A stretch of DNA of 64,000 nucleotides from Pseudonocardia thermophila. Lineage in GTDB: Bacteria; Actinomycetota; Actinomycetes; Mycobacteriales; Pseudonocardiaceae. The notes beneath the pieces were generated by a model. It saw only the letters and a list, made by a program, of their open reading frames with translations, did not search any database and had not been told where the DNA came from. The position numbers were made by a program, and so were the translations under genes. The DNA is taken from contig NZ_FRAP01000027.1 in the NCBI RefSeq assembly GCF_900142365.1, forward strand, positions 1-64,000, in the 5' to 3' direction. Shown here piece after piece: positions 31,595 through 40,147 of this stretch. Numbering within the stretch: position 1 is the stretch's first letter; each line of letters starts with the position of its first letter.

Positions 31595-33015
31595 GCACCG
31601 CTCCCGACTCCGCAGCCGACTCGTCGGCGGTCGACGCGCCGATCCCGTGGCGGGTCTGGCGGCCTGCGCTGGTGATCGCGTTCGGGGCGTTCATGAGCCA
31701 GCTCGACGCCTCGATCGTCACCGTCGGTCTCGCCTCGATCGCGGCCGACCTGCGCGCCGATCTCGCCGACGTCCAGTGGGTGGGCAACGCGTACCTGCTC
31801 GCGCTGGGGCTCTCACTACCGGCGTGCGGTTGGTTCACGCGCCGCTTCGGCGCCGGCCGGGTATGGCTGGCATCGCTCGCCGGCTTCACCGTGACCTCCG
31901 GGCTGTGCGCGCTCGCGACCGACGTCGGCCTGCTGGTCGCCTTCCGGGTCGCGCAGGGCCTCACCGCGGGGTTGCTCCTGCCGGCCGGGCAGACCGTCCT
32001 CGGCCAGGCAGTCGGCCCGCAGCGCCTCGGCCGGGTCATGGCGACCCTGGGCATCGCGGTCACGCTCGGCCCCGTGGTCGGCCCCGCGCTCGGCGGGCTC
32101 CTCCTGGACGTCGCGTCCTGGCCGTGGCTGTTCCTGGTCAACCTCCCGATCGGGGCGCTCGTACTGGGGCTCGGCCTGAGGTACGTGCCGCGGGAGCGGC
32201 CCGCCGACCACCCCGGCAGGCTCGACCGGCTCGGCCTGGTGCTCGTCGGCACCGGGGTGCCGCTGCTGATCTACGGGCTGAGCGTCTGGGGCGAGCAGGG
32301 CGCGGTGGGCGCCGCGCTCGGGCCGGTCGTCGCGGGGGCGCTCGTCCTCGCTGCGTTCGCCCGGCACGTCCTGCGCACTGCACACCCGCTGCTCGACCTG
32401 CGCCTGTTCGCCAACCGCTCCTACGCCGCCGCCACGGCCACCGCCGCCCTCACCGGCGCCGCGCTGTTCGGCGCGATGCTGCTGTTCCCACTGTGGTTCC
32501 AGCTCGCCCGGGGCACCGGGGTCGCCGAGACGGGCGTGGCGCTGATCCCGCTCGGCGTCGGCACGGCGCTGGTCCTGCCGCTGTCGGGGCGGCTGGTGGA
32601 CCGCTTCGGCGGCGGCGTCGTCGCCCTGTGCGGCGGGCTCGCCCTCGTCGCCACCACCGCGCCGTTCGCGCTGCTCACCCCGGACGTCGACGGGCTCGTC
32701 GTGCCCGGCCTGCTGTTGCTGCGCGGCGCGGCCCTGGCCGTCGCCGTGACCCCGGCGACCATCGCGGCCTACCAGGCGGTCGCCCCCGCGCAGCTGCCGG
32801 ACGCCACCACGCAGGTCAACATCCTGCAGCGGCTGGGCGGCGCGCTCGGCGGCACCGTGTTCGCCGTCGTCCTCGCCGGCGCGCTCCCGCACGGCGTGGC
32901 GAGCGCGTTCCACACGGCGTTCTGGTGGCTCACCGCCGCCTCGGTGCTGGGCCTCGGCGCGGCGGGTGCGCTCACCGCCGCGCAGCGCCGCGATCGGCGG
33001 GCGGCGCTGGGCTGA
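31591..33015 (+). CDS. MFS drug-efflux transporter, DHA2 (EmrB/QacA) family
   Basis: 474 residues from ATG 31591. About fourteen transmembrane helices are visible. The first helix carries MSQLDASIVTVGLASIAADL, the DHA2 motif D1, and the motif A-like WFTRRFGAGRVWLAS follows helix 2; motif C is GIAVTLGPVVGPALGGLLL. It should export toxic compounds with proton exchange. Co-translation with the flavin reductase suggests a combined detoxification response. Confidence 0.92.
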   Translation: MSTAPDSAADSSAVDAPIPWRVWRPALVIAFGAFMSQLDASIVTVGLASIAADLRADLADVQWVGNAYLLALGLSLPACGWFTRRFGAGRVWLASLAGFTVTSGLCALATDVGLLVAFRVAQGLTAGLLLPAGQTVLGQAVGPQRLGRVMATLGIAVTLGPVVGPALGGLLLDVASWPWLFLVNLPIGALVLGLGLRYVPRERPADHPGRLDRLGLVLVGTGVPLLIYGLSVWGEQGAVGAALGPVVAGALVLAAFARHVLRTAHPLLDLRLFANRSYAAATATAALTGAALFGAMLLFPLWFQLARGTGVAETGVALIPLGVGTALVLPLSGRLVDRFGGGVVALCGGLALVATTAPFALLTPDVDGLVVPGLLLLRGAALAVAVTPATIAAYQAVAPAQLPDATTQVNILQRLGGALGGTVFAVVLAGALPHGVASAFHTAFWWLTAASVLGLGAAGALTAAQRRDRRAALG

Positions 33016-33054
33016 TCCGGTGACGAACGGGGACACGACCCGGCCCCGCGCCAC

Positions 33055-33060
33055 TAGGGT
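33055..33060 (+). promoter_or_regulatory. -10 hexamer for the uORF/permease transcript
   Basis: TAGGGT lies seven bases before ATG 33068. Confidence 0.5.
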
Positions 33061-33067
33061 CGGCGGG

Positions 33068-33172
33068 ATGTCTGCCAGGTGTGCCCGTACCCGCGCCGGG
33101 ACGGGTCGTGGAGTACCGGTCGGCGGAGGATCCGCCGGCGCACCGCGCGATCCCGTGCCGCGGTCGTGGTGA
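33068..33172 (+). CDS. Leaderless upstream ORF coupled to the AI-2E permease
   Basis: 34 residues from ATG 33068 (MSARCARTRAGTGRG...), Arg/Gly-rich, with no homology I recognise. Its TGA overlaps the GTG start of the permease (GTGA at 33169). The -10 hexamer is placed to start mRNA at this ATG. It may deliver ribosomes to the permease start, which lacks a good ribosome site, or act as a leader. A hairpin (CGGCGGA-GGA-TCCGCCG) lies inside it. It may also simply be non-coding. Confidence 0.4.
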   Translation: MSARCARTRAGTGRGVPVGGGSAGAPRDPVPRSW

Positions 33173-34296
33173 GCGCGGCACCGCCGGACGAGGTCGCTCC
33201 GGCAGACCCGGCGGAGGTGCCTGCGGAGGAGCCCGTGGCCCAGGCGGGCGGCGCGATCCCGCGTGCGGTCGCGGTGGTCGGGTTCCTGGCCGCGGCGGTC
33301 GTCGTGGCGGCCGGGATCGCGGCAGCAGCGTGGCTGGTCACGCCGGTGTTCCTCGGCCTCGTGATCGTGGTCATGGTGTACCCGCTGCACGCCCGGATGC
33401 TGCGGGCGGGTTGGCCGGGCTGGCTCGCCGTCACGGTCCTGGTGATCGCGGTCTACGCGGTGGTGCTGGTCTTCGCCGGCGTCGTGGTGTTATCGCTCGC
33501 CCGGCTCGCCACCGCGTTGCCCGGCTACGTCGGCGAGGCGAACGCGCTGCTGCGCTCGCTGCTGTCGGTGCTGGCCGAGCTCGGCGTCGGCGCTGAGGAG
33601 CTGCGGGTGCTGGCTTCGGCGATGGACGCCGGCAAGCTCGTCGGGATCGTCGGCGGCGTGCTGCAGGGGATCACGTCGCTGGCGGCGAACCTGGTCTTCC
33701 TGCTGTCGCTGCTGCTCTTCCTCGGCATCGAGGCCACCGGCGCGCGCGCCCGCCTGCAGGTGATCGCGGCGAGCCGGCCCGGCGTCGCCGCCGCGCTCGT
33801 GGACTTCGCCGGGGGCACCCGCCGCTTCCTCGCGGTGACCACGGTGATCGGGCTGGTCACCGGTGCGGTGGACACCGTGTTCCTCTGGGGAGTCGGGGTA
33901 CCGCTCGCGCCGCTGTGGGGGCTGCTGGTGTTCGTCACCAACTACATCCCCTACGTCGGTTTCTGGATCGGGGCGATCCCGCCGGTGCTGCTCGCGCTGC
34001 TGGTCGGAGGCTGGGGCACGGCGCTGCTGGTGGTCGCGGTGTTCCTCGTGGTCAACTTCGTGCTGACCTCGGTCGTGCAGCCGAAGTTCGTCGGCGACGC
34101 AGTGGGTCTGTCGGTGTCGGTCACGCTGGTCGCGCTCGTGTTCTGGGCCTGGCTGCTGGGACCCCTCGGCGCGGTGCTCGCCGTCCCGCTGACCCTGCTG
34201 GTGAAGGTGCTGCTCGTCGACGCTGATCCACGGGCCCGGTGGGCCGACGCGCTGGTGGGGACGACCCCGCGGCCGATCAGCCCGGGATCCGGTTGA
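33169..34296 (+). CDS. AI-2E family (PerM-type) membrane transporter
   Basis: About 375 residues from GTG 33169 (MSAAPPDEVAPADPAEVP after a second Val); the open frame goes up to 33079 but lies over the uORF. An acidic N-terminal tail precedes eight hydrophobic helices. The family motifs are FVTNYIPYVGFWIGAIPPVLLAL and VVQPKFVGDAVGLSVSVTLVALVFW. Members export small molecules or ions; the substrate is unknown. The 3' end overlaps the end of the small convergent gene at 34277 by 20 bases. Confidence 0.85.
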   Translation: MSAAPPDEVAPADPAEVPAEEPVAQAGGAIPRAVAVVGFLAAAVVVAAGIAAAAWLVTPVFLGLVIVVMVYPLHARMLRAGWPGWLAVTVLVIAVYAVVLVFAGVVVLSLARLATALPGYVGEANALLRSLLSVLAELGVGAEELRVLASAMDAGKLVGIVGGVLQGITSLAANLVFLLSLLLFLGIEATGARARLQVIAASRPGVAAALVDFAGGTRRFLAVTTVIGLVTGAVDTVFLWGVGVPLAPLWGLLVFVTNYIPYVGFWIGAIPPVLLALLVGGWGTALLVVAVFLVVNFVLTSVVQPKFVGDAVGLSVSVTLVALVFWAWLLGPLGAVLAVPLTLLVKVLLVDADPRARWADALVGTTPRPISPGSG

Positions 34297-34491
34297 TCGC
34301 GACGACGGTCAGCCCGAGCGACTCGAGCAGCCGGATCACCCCGTAGAGATGGGCCTCGTCGGTCATCGGCCCGGACAGGACGGTCTCGGGGCGGCGACCT
34401 CGACGGTCATGCCCTCGCTCATGGCCTGCACGGCCTCCCGGGCCGCAGGGGAGAGGTGCCCGGCGACGCGGAACTCGTAGCGCGGCAGCAC
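34277..34491 (-). pseudogene. Small ~71-residue protein gene with a frameshift
   Basis: From GTG 34491, with GGAAGGAGC upstream, the product reads LPRYEFRVAGHLSPAAREAV, then MSEGMTVEVAA. One base is then missing near 34390, and the other frame continues PETVLSGPMTDEAHLYGVI to RLLESLGLTVVAINRIPG. Corrected length is 71 residues. It has the pattern of a family of short actinobacterial proteins with a conserved T-V-L-x-G-x-x-x-D-x-A-x-L-Y-G-x-x segment, whose function I do not know. The ribosome site and clean start argue that it is or was a real gene. Confidence 0.6.
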
Positions 34492-34643
34492 GGCTGCTCC
34501 TTCCCGTGGGTGGGACGGCCTGCGGTCCCGGTAACCTGCCCCAACCGGCGGGTCCTCGGCTCCCCTCCCGCGGGGGAGGTCTCGGCTCCGGGCGGGCCCG
34601 CCGCGGAGTCCCCGGGCCCGCGGGCGGCGCGAGGGAGCAGGCG

Positions 34644-35567
34644 GTGAGCACGTCGATCGGGGACCGTGCCGCGGCGCTGCGCGCCTGGGTCGCGGAGTTG
34701 CCGCAGCGCCATCCGTGGGTGGAGCGGTGCCGCCGCACGATGCGCCACTACTACGCGCACCGGGGCAATCACCTCGCTCTGGCGGTGGCGTTCGCGACGG
34801 TGCTGGCCGCGGTACCGCTGTTGATGATCCTGTTCTCCGGAGCGGCCTACGTTCTGTGGTGGCGGGCGTCGCTCGTCACCGATCTCGAGACGTGGTTGCT
34901 GGGGGCGGTGCCGCGGTCGATGCGGGAGCTCGTGCGGCCGGCCATCGACACCGCCATCGGGCAGCGCGTCCCGGTCGGCTCGATCGGGATGCTCGCGACC
35001 CTCTGGGCCGGCATGACGTGGATGTCGGTGGTGCGCGAGGCGGTGTCGGCGATGTGGGGCCTGCCGCCGCTGCTGCCGGCGTCGCCCCGGCGGGTCCTGC
35101 GGGATCTCCGTGCGCTGCTCCTGCTCGTCACCGCGGCGCTCAGCTCGTTCGTGCTGGTGGCCGCGTCGTCGGCGCTGATCGGTTCGGCGCTCGACCTGTT
35201 CGGGCTCGCCGACGCACCCGTCGTGCGGTGGCTCCTGGTCCTCGGCGGAGCGCTGTCCGGCTTGGCGATCAACTGGGTCGCGCTGATGTGGGTGCTGGCC
35301 CGCTTGCCGGGGCTCGGTACGCCGTACCGGGCGGTGGCCGGGCCGGCCGCGGCCGGGGCGCTCGCGTTCGAGGTGCTGACGGTGGCGACCACAGTGACCG
35401 TCGGTGCGGCCAGCAGCACCGTGAGCGGGGCGCTGTTCGGCACCGTGCTCACCGGGCTGGTGTTCCTCTTCGCCACGAGCCGGATCCTGCTGATGCTCGC
35501 GGCGTGGACGGCCCTGTCCGCCGGGGCCGGGCTCCCCGGGCAGACCCTAGGGGAGCAGGCCGAGTGA
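34644..35567 (+). CDS. YihY/UPF0761 membrane protein (first paralogue)
   Basis: 307 residues from GTG 34644 (MSTSIGDRAAALRAW), with GAGGGAG upstream. Six transmembrane helices are visible. Family signature regions are HYYAHRGNHLALAVAFATVLAAVPLLM near the N-terminus, GMTWMSVVREAVSAMWG and AINWVALMWVLARLPG. It was once annotated as RNase BN, which is not supported. Function is unknown. A second YihY protein is encoded at 59586. Its 3' end overlaps the convergent LuxR gene by 21 bases. Confidence 0.87.
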   Translation: MSTSIGDRAAALRAWVAELPQRHPWVERCRRTMRHYYAHRGNHLALAVAFATVLAAVPLLMILFSGAAYVLWWRASLVTDLETWLLGAVPRSMRELVRPAIDTAIGQRVPVGSIGMLATLWAGMTWMSVVREAVSAMWGLPPLLPASPRRVLRDLRALLLLVTAALSSFVLVAASSALIGSALDLFGLADAPVVRWLLVLGGALSGLAINWVALMWVLARLPGLGTPYRAVAGPAAAGALAFEVLTVATTVTVGAASSTVSGALFGTVLTGLVFLFATSRILLMLAAWTALSAGAGLPGQTLGEQAE

Positions 35568-38138
35568 CTCGGCGCGCCGGACCGCGTCCCGGCGGGAGTG
35601 CGCGCCCATCTTGCTGTACAGCGCCTTGACGTGCGTCTTCACGGTGTTGACGGACACGGTGAGCTCGTCGGCGATCTCGCCGAGCGGCTGCAGGCTGCGC
35701 AGCATGCGCAGGATCTCCCGTTCGCGCGGGGTGAGGGCGAGCGCTCGGCCGGGCATCGACCGGGCGCGCCGCAGGCGCAGGACCTCGCGCGCGCAGCCGG
35801 CGAGGGACGTGGTGCGGGCCGGGTACCCGGCGAGCAGCCGCGCGACCGGTTCCGGGGCGAGGACGAGCGGCCGCAGTGCGCCGCTGCGGTCGGCCGCTAC
35901 CACGGCCTCGTGCAGGGCGGAGCGGGCTCGGCCGCGCTGGTCGGTCGCCAGCGCGATCGCGCAGGTCAGCACCTGTGCCTCGATCGAGGACCAGGGCACG
36001 AGCGGGGGCAGGTCCCCAGCGGTCACCTCGGCCAGGCGGCGCTGCGCGGCGCTGAACCGCGAGATCGCCGCGGCCGCGGCGGCCTGGAGGATGGCCAGCT
36101 CGGCTGTTCCGCCGAGGTGCACCGCGACCCGGTGGAGCATCTCCCGGGATCGGTCGCGGTCCCCGGTGACGTGCACGAGCAGCGCGACCGCCGCGATCTG
36201 CTCCGGCTGGTGCAGCTGCGGATCGAGGGCGTCCCGGGCGCGGTCGAGGAGCTCTCCGCCGGCCGCCGGATCGCCGAGCTCGTGGTGCGCGGCTCCGGCG
36301 TGGGCGAGCACGACCGGGGCGATCACGGAGAAGGTGGCGGGCGCGTCGGGCTCGGGGGAGCGGAGGAAACCGGCGAGGAGCTCGAGCGTGCGCTGCGGGT
36401 CGGCGGACAGGAGCGCCCCGTGCGCGCGGAGCACGGCGCAGACCGCGTGGCCGTCGCAGTCAGCCCAGCCGGGTGAGCTGCGCACCCCGAGTGCCTCGGC
36501 GCGCTCGGCGGCCTGGGCCATCTCCCGGTAGCGGCCGCGCAGGCAGGCGACGGCGGCGCGGTAGGCGACCGCCCGCGCGGTGAGGAGGGCGTCACCGCGG
36601 ATCACCTGGTCCGCCGCGGTCAGCACCGACTCGGCGTCGTCGAGACGACCGGCGGCGACCGCCTGCGCGGCGAGCAGCACCGCGTCCGAGCCGTCGGCGG
36701 CGAGCCGGCCGTCGGCCGGTGGATCGGTGCACCGGTCCGACAGCAGCTGCAGCCAGGCGTTCGCCCGGCGCTGCGCGGTGACGACCTCCTCGGGCGGGTC
36801 GGCGGGCAGCAGCGCGCGGGCTCGCCGCAGGTCCAGCGCGGCGGAGGTGCGGTCCCCCTGCCACGCCTCGACCACGGCGCGCAGCATCACCAGCTGCGGA
36901 TCGGCTTCGACCACCGCCGTGGGCAGGGCGGCCAGCGCGCTCGCGACGGCCCGCCGGTGACCGCGTTCGAGGAGCGCGAGCCCGTGCTCGCGCAGCACGC
37001 CCGCGGCCTGCTCGTGGCGGCGGGCGGCGAGGAGGTGGGGCAGCGCCTCGACCGGTTCGTCCCGGTCCAGGTAGCAGGTGGCGGCCCGGTCGTGCAGCTC
37101 GGCGAGCCGATCCGGTCGCCTGCGGCGCAGATCGGCCTGCAGGTGGGCCGTGAGCAACGGGTGGACGCGGAACAACTCCCGGCGGGGGCCGTAGGTGGAG
37201 ACCAGCCCGGTGGAGCGCTCCAGGGCGTCGAGGACATCGCCCGCGTCGACCCGGCCGGCCAGCCGCGTGGCCAGCTCCGCGTCGAGGTGGTCGCACACCC
37301 CGGCCGCACGCAGGACGTCCAGCGTCTCGCCGGGCAGGTGCGACAGGATCTCCGAGACGAGGAAGTCGGCGACCGGCCGCGAGCTCGCGACCAGATCGTC
37401 GAGGACCGTCTCCGGGGACCGGCCCACGTCGCCGAGGCCCAGCAGGAGCAGCCGCAGCGCGCCGATCCAGCCCCCGGTCAGCTCGACGAGCCGGTGCACC
37501 GTTGCAGTGTCGATCGGTACACCGGCCAGCGCACACACCTCCTCGGCCTCGTCGGGGCGCAGAGCGAGCTGCTCGGCGCGCAGCTCCCGCAGCTCGCCGG
37601 AGAGCCGCAGCCGAGCGAGCGGGATCGCGGGGTCGTGCCGGCTCGCCAGCACGACGCGGAGCGGATCGGGGCGGTAGCGGACGAGGTGGTCCAGCACGGC
37701 GAACGCGCTCAGGGGCGCCTCGTGCACGTCGTCGAGCACGAGCGTGACCGGTTCGGCCAGTGCGGTCGTGACCGCCTCCAGCGCGGCCAGGAAACCGGCC
37801 GGCCCGGCCGGGGCGCGGCCGGGAAGGCCGGGCGGGACCACCGGGCAGGCCTGCAGGGCGGCCAGTATCCCCGTCGGCAGCGCCGTGGCGTCGTCGGTGT
37901 CGTCGATCGTGAGCCAGGCGATCGAGCGCTCGCGCTGCGCCGCCCATTCGGCGAGTGCGCTGGTCTTGCCGTATCCGGCCGGGGCGCTCAGCAGCACGAC
38001 CGGACCGTCGTCGAGCAAGGCGGTCAGCCGGGGGCGGGATCGGTGGCTGCGGGAGGTGAGCGGGAGCGCCAGCTTGCCGTTCCGCACCGCGGAGGGGCGG
38101 GAACCCGGTGGACTCGAGCGTTCCCGCTCACCCGTCAC
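35547..38138 (-). CDS. Large LuxR-family (MalT-like) ATP-dependent regulator
   Basis: About 863 residues from GTG 38138, eight bases after a TACGCT hexamer. The N-terminal P-loop is LLSAPAGYGKTSALAEW at 49-65 and the Walker B is VTLVLDDVHEAP. The middle is a long helical repeat region like the MalT sensor, followed by a C-terminal LuxR HTH (LTPREREILRMLRSLQPLGEI, then VSVNTVKTHVKALYSKMG). STAND-type regulators bind a small molecule and oligomerise with ATP. It is divergent from the nhaC-arcD-arcA operon and is the likely regulator of that set. Confidence 0.88.
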   Translation of the reverse strand: MTGERERSSPPGSRPSAVRNGKLALPLTSRSHRSRPRLTALLDDGPVVLLSAPAGYGKTSALAEWAAQRERSIAWLTIDDTDDATALPTGILAALQACPVVPPGLPGRAPAGPAGFLAALEAVTTALAEPVTLVLDDVHEAPLSAFAVLDHLVRYRPDPLRVVLASRHDPAIPLARLRLSGELRELRAEQLALRPDEAEEVCALAGVPIDTATVHRLVELTGGWIGALRLLLLGLGDVGRSPETVLDDLVASSRPVADFLVSEILSHLPGETLDVLRAAGVCDHLDAELATRLAGRVDAGDVLDALERSTGLVSTYGPRRELFRVHPLLTAHLQADLRRRRPDRLAELHDRAATCYLDRDEPVEALPHLLAARRHEQAAGVLREHGLALLERGHRRAVASALAALPTAVVEADPQLVMLRAVVEAWQGDRTSAALDLRRARALLPADPPEEVVTAQRRANAWLQLLSDRCTDPPADGRLAADGSDAVLLAAQAVAAGRLDDAESVLTAADQVIRGDALLTARAVAYRAAVACLRGRYREMAQAAERAEALGVRSSPGWADCDGHAVCAVLRAHGALLSADPQRTLELLAGFLRSPEPDAPATFSVIAPVVLAHAGAAHHELGDPAAGGELLDRARDALDPQLHQPEQIAAVALLVHVTGDRDRSREMLHRVAVHLGGTAELAILQAAAAAAISRFSAAQRRLAEVTAGDLPPLVPWSSIEAQVLTCAIALATDQRGRARSALHEAVVAADRSGALRPLVLAPEPVARLLAGYPARTTSLAGCAREVLRLRRARSMPGRALALTPREREILRMLRSLQPLGEIADELTVSVNTVKTHVKALYSKMGAHSRRDAVRRAESLGLLP

Positions 38139-38146
38139 AGCGGTCC

Positions 38147-38152
38147 AGCGTA
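38147..38152 (-). promoter_or_regulatory. -10 hexamer of the MalT-like gene (leaderless)
   Basis: TACGCT on the minus strand, eight bases before the GTG start. Confidence 0.5.
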
Positions 38153-38271
38153 CGGGCCGTGTCCAGGGCGTCCGGCCGGGCAACGGGTGAACTCTCACCC
38201 GCGGTGGAGGAAGACCCCGGCTCGGCCGGGTCGCGACCATGCGAGGTCCGTCGACCCCGGGAGCGGACCTC

Positions 38272-38655
38272 ATGGACTTCCTCCACGATCTCGGCAGCTT
38301 CTTCTGGACCCTGTTCTGGCTGTTCGCCCTCGTGGCCTACCTGTTCGCGCTGTTCGGGGTGATCACTGACCTGTTCCGGGACCAGGAGCTCGCCGGCGGG
38401 TGGAAGGCCGTGTGGCTGCTCTTCCTGTTCTTCCTGCCGTTCCTGACCGCGCTGACCTACCTGATCGTCCGCGGCCGCGGGATGGCGGAGCGCAGCCGCA
38501 TGGCAGCGGTCCGCCAGCGGGAGGCCGTCGACGCCTACATCCGCGACGTCGCCGGCGGGACGGCGGGCGAGCTCGCCAAGGCCAAGGAGCTCGTCGACGC
38601 CGGGGCGCTCACGCCGGAGGAGTTCGACCGGCTCAAGGCGAAGGTCCTCGCCTGA
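38272..38655 (+). CDS. SHOCT-domain small membrane protein
   Basis: 127 residues from ATG 38272 (MDFLHDLGSFFWTLFWLF), with GGGAG eight bases before it. Two transmembrane helices form a PLDc_N-like region (WTLFWLFALVAYLFALFGVI and VWLLFLFFLPFLTALTYLIV). A charged helix leads to a C-terminal SHOCT motif (LAKAKELVDAGALTPEEFDRLKAKVLA). Such proteins are common and poorly understood; SHOCT parts are thought to mediate oligomerisation. It is the first gene of the presumed arginine/pH operon. Confidence 0.85.
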   Translation: MDFLHDLGSFFWTLFWLFALVAYLFALFGVITDLFRDQELAGGWKAVWLLFLFFLPFLTALTYLIVRGRGMAERSRMAAVRQREAVDAYIRDVAGGTAGELAKAKELVDAGALTPEEFDRLKAKVLA

Positions 38656-38670
38656 GACCGGTGATCCGCC

Positions 38671-40134
38671 GTGGACACGCCGGTTCGCGAGCCCTCGATG
38701 CTCGCCGCGGTCGTCCCGATGATCACCCTCGTCGTGCTGATCGGCGGGGCGCTCGCGCTGTTCGGGCTGGCTGCGCTGGACGGGCCGGTGCAGGTGGCGC
38801 TCGTGCTCTCCTGCGCGGTCGCGGCGCTGGTGGTGCTGAGGAACGGCCACCGCTGGGAGGAGCTGCAGGCCTCCGGTCAGCGGGCGCTGTCCTCGGTCAC
38901 CAGTGCGATCTTCATCCTGCTCGCGGTCGGTGCACTGATCGGGGCCTGGAACATGTCCGGCACGATCTCGACGCTCGTCTACTACGGCCTGCTGGTCCTC
39001 GCCCCCGGCTGGTACTACGCGGCGTCGGCCCTGATCTGCGGCATCGTCGCGATGTCGATCGGCAGTTCGTGGACCACGGCCGGCACGATCGGGGTCGGCC
39101 TGGTCGGGATCGCGACGCTGCTCGGGGTCTCGCCCGCCATCACGGCGGGTGCGGTGATCTCGGGCGCTTACCTGGGCGACAAGCTCTCCCCGCTGTCGGA
39201 GCCCACGGTCCTGACTGCGCAGATGGTCGAGGTCGATCTCTACGCGCACATCCGGAGACAGGCCTGGACGTCGGTTCAGGCGTTCGTGATCGCCTTCGTG
39301 CTGTTCCTGGGTCTCGGGCTGTGGTTCGGGCCGGACCGGGTCCCGACCGTCGGCGAGGACGTGGAGCTCGCCCGGCTCGGGGAGATCTTCTGGATCAACC
39401 CGGTGAACCTGCTGCCGCTGCTCCTGCTCGTCGTGCTGTCCGTTCGCACGGCCCCGGCCTCGCTCGCCCTGCTGGCCGCGGCGCTGTTCGCAGGCGTGCT
39501 CGGCACGTTCACCCAACCCGGGGTGGTCGCCGCGTTCGTCGACCGGCCGGGGCTCGACCCGGTGCGGACGGGCGTCATCGCGGTCTGGGACGCCGTCGCG
39601 ACCGGGTTCACGATGAACTCCGGCCTGGCCGACGTCGACCGGCTGCTGTCGCGCGGCGGGATGGCCAGCATGCTGCTCACGCTCTGGATCATCATCGGAG
39701 CCGTCACCTTCGGGACGATCCTCGAGGAGTTCGGGCTGATCAGCCGCCTCGTCGTGCCGATGGTCGCGGCCGCGAAGAGCACCGGCCGGCTGTTCCTGAC
39801 GGTGTTCGTCTGCGCGTTCGGGCTCAACGTCGTCGCCGGCGACCAGTACATCGCGCTCGTCCTGCCGGCGCGGGTGTTCCGGGTGGAGTTCGCCCGCCGC
39901 GGTCTCGCTCCGACCAACCTGTCCCGGCTCGCCGCGGACAGCGGCACGGTCACCTCGCCGCTGGTGCCGTGGAACTCCTGCGGCGCGTTCATGGCCGCGG
40001 TGCTCGGCGTGCCCACGCTCGCCTACCTGCCGTTCTGCTTCTTCAACATCGCCAGCCCGGTGCTCAGCGTCGGCTACGGCATCACCGGATTCCGGATCGA
40101 GAAGGCCGCGCCGGCTCCCGAGCAGACCGGCTGA
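38671..40134 (+). CDS. NhaC-type Na+/H+ antiporter
   Basis: 487 residues from GTG 38671. About twelve transmembrane helices are visible. The NhaC motifs MSIGSSWTTAGTIGVGLVGIA and SGAYLGDKLSPLSEPT are present, and near the C-terminus ADSGTVTSPLVPWNSCGA. It should exchange Na+ for H+, or possibly an organic substrate such as lysine or ornithine, since the family contains amino-acid exchangers. The next two genes, an ArcD-like permease and arginine deiminase, suggest that it is part of an acid or arginine-fermentation response. Confidence 0.9.
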   Translation: MDTPVREPSMLAAVVPMITLVVLIGGALALFGLAALDGPVQVALVLSCAVAALVVLRNGHRWEELQASGQRALSSVTSAIFILLAVGALIGAWNMSGTISTLVYYGLLVLAPGWYYAASALICGIVAMSIGSSWTTAGTIGVGLVGIATLLGVSPAITAGAVISGAYLGDKLSPLSEPTVLTAQMVEVDLYAHIRRQAWTSVQAFVIAFVLFLGLGLWFGPDRVPTVGEDVELARLGEIFWINPVNLLPLLLLVVLSVRTAPASLALLAAALFAGVLGTFTQPGVVAAFVDRPGLDPVRTGVIAVWDAVATGFTMNSGLADVDRLLSRGGMASMLLTLWIIIGAVTFGTILEEFGLISRLVVPMVAAAKSTGRLFLTVFVCAFGLNVVAGDQYIALVLPARVFRVEFARRGLAPTNLSRLAADSGTVTSPLVPWNSCGAFMAAVLGVPTLAYLPFCFFNIASPVLSVGYGITGFRIEKAAPAPEQTG

Positions 40135-40147
40135 GGGGAGTGCGTTC

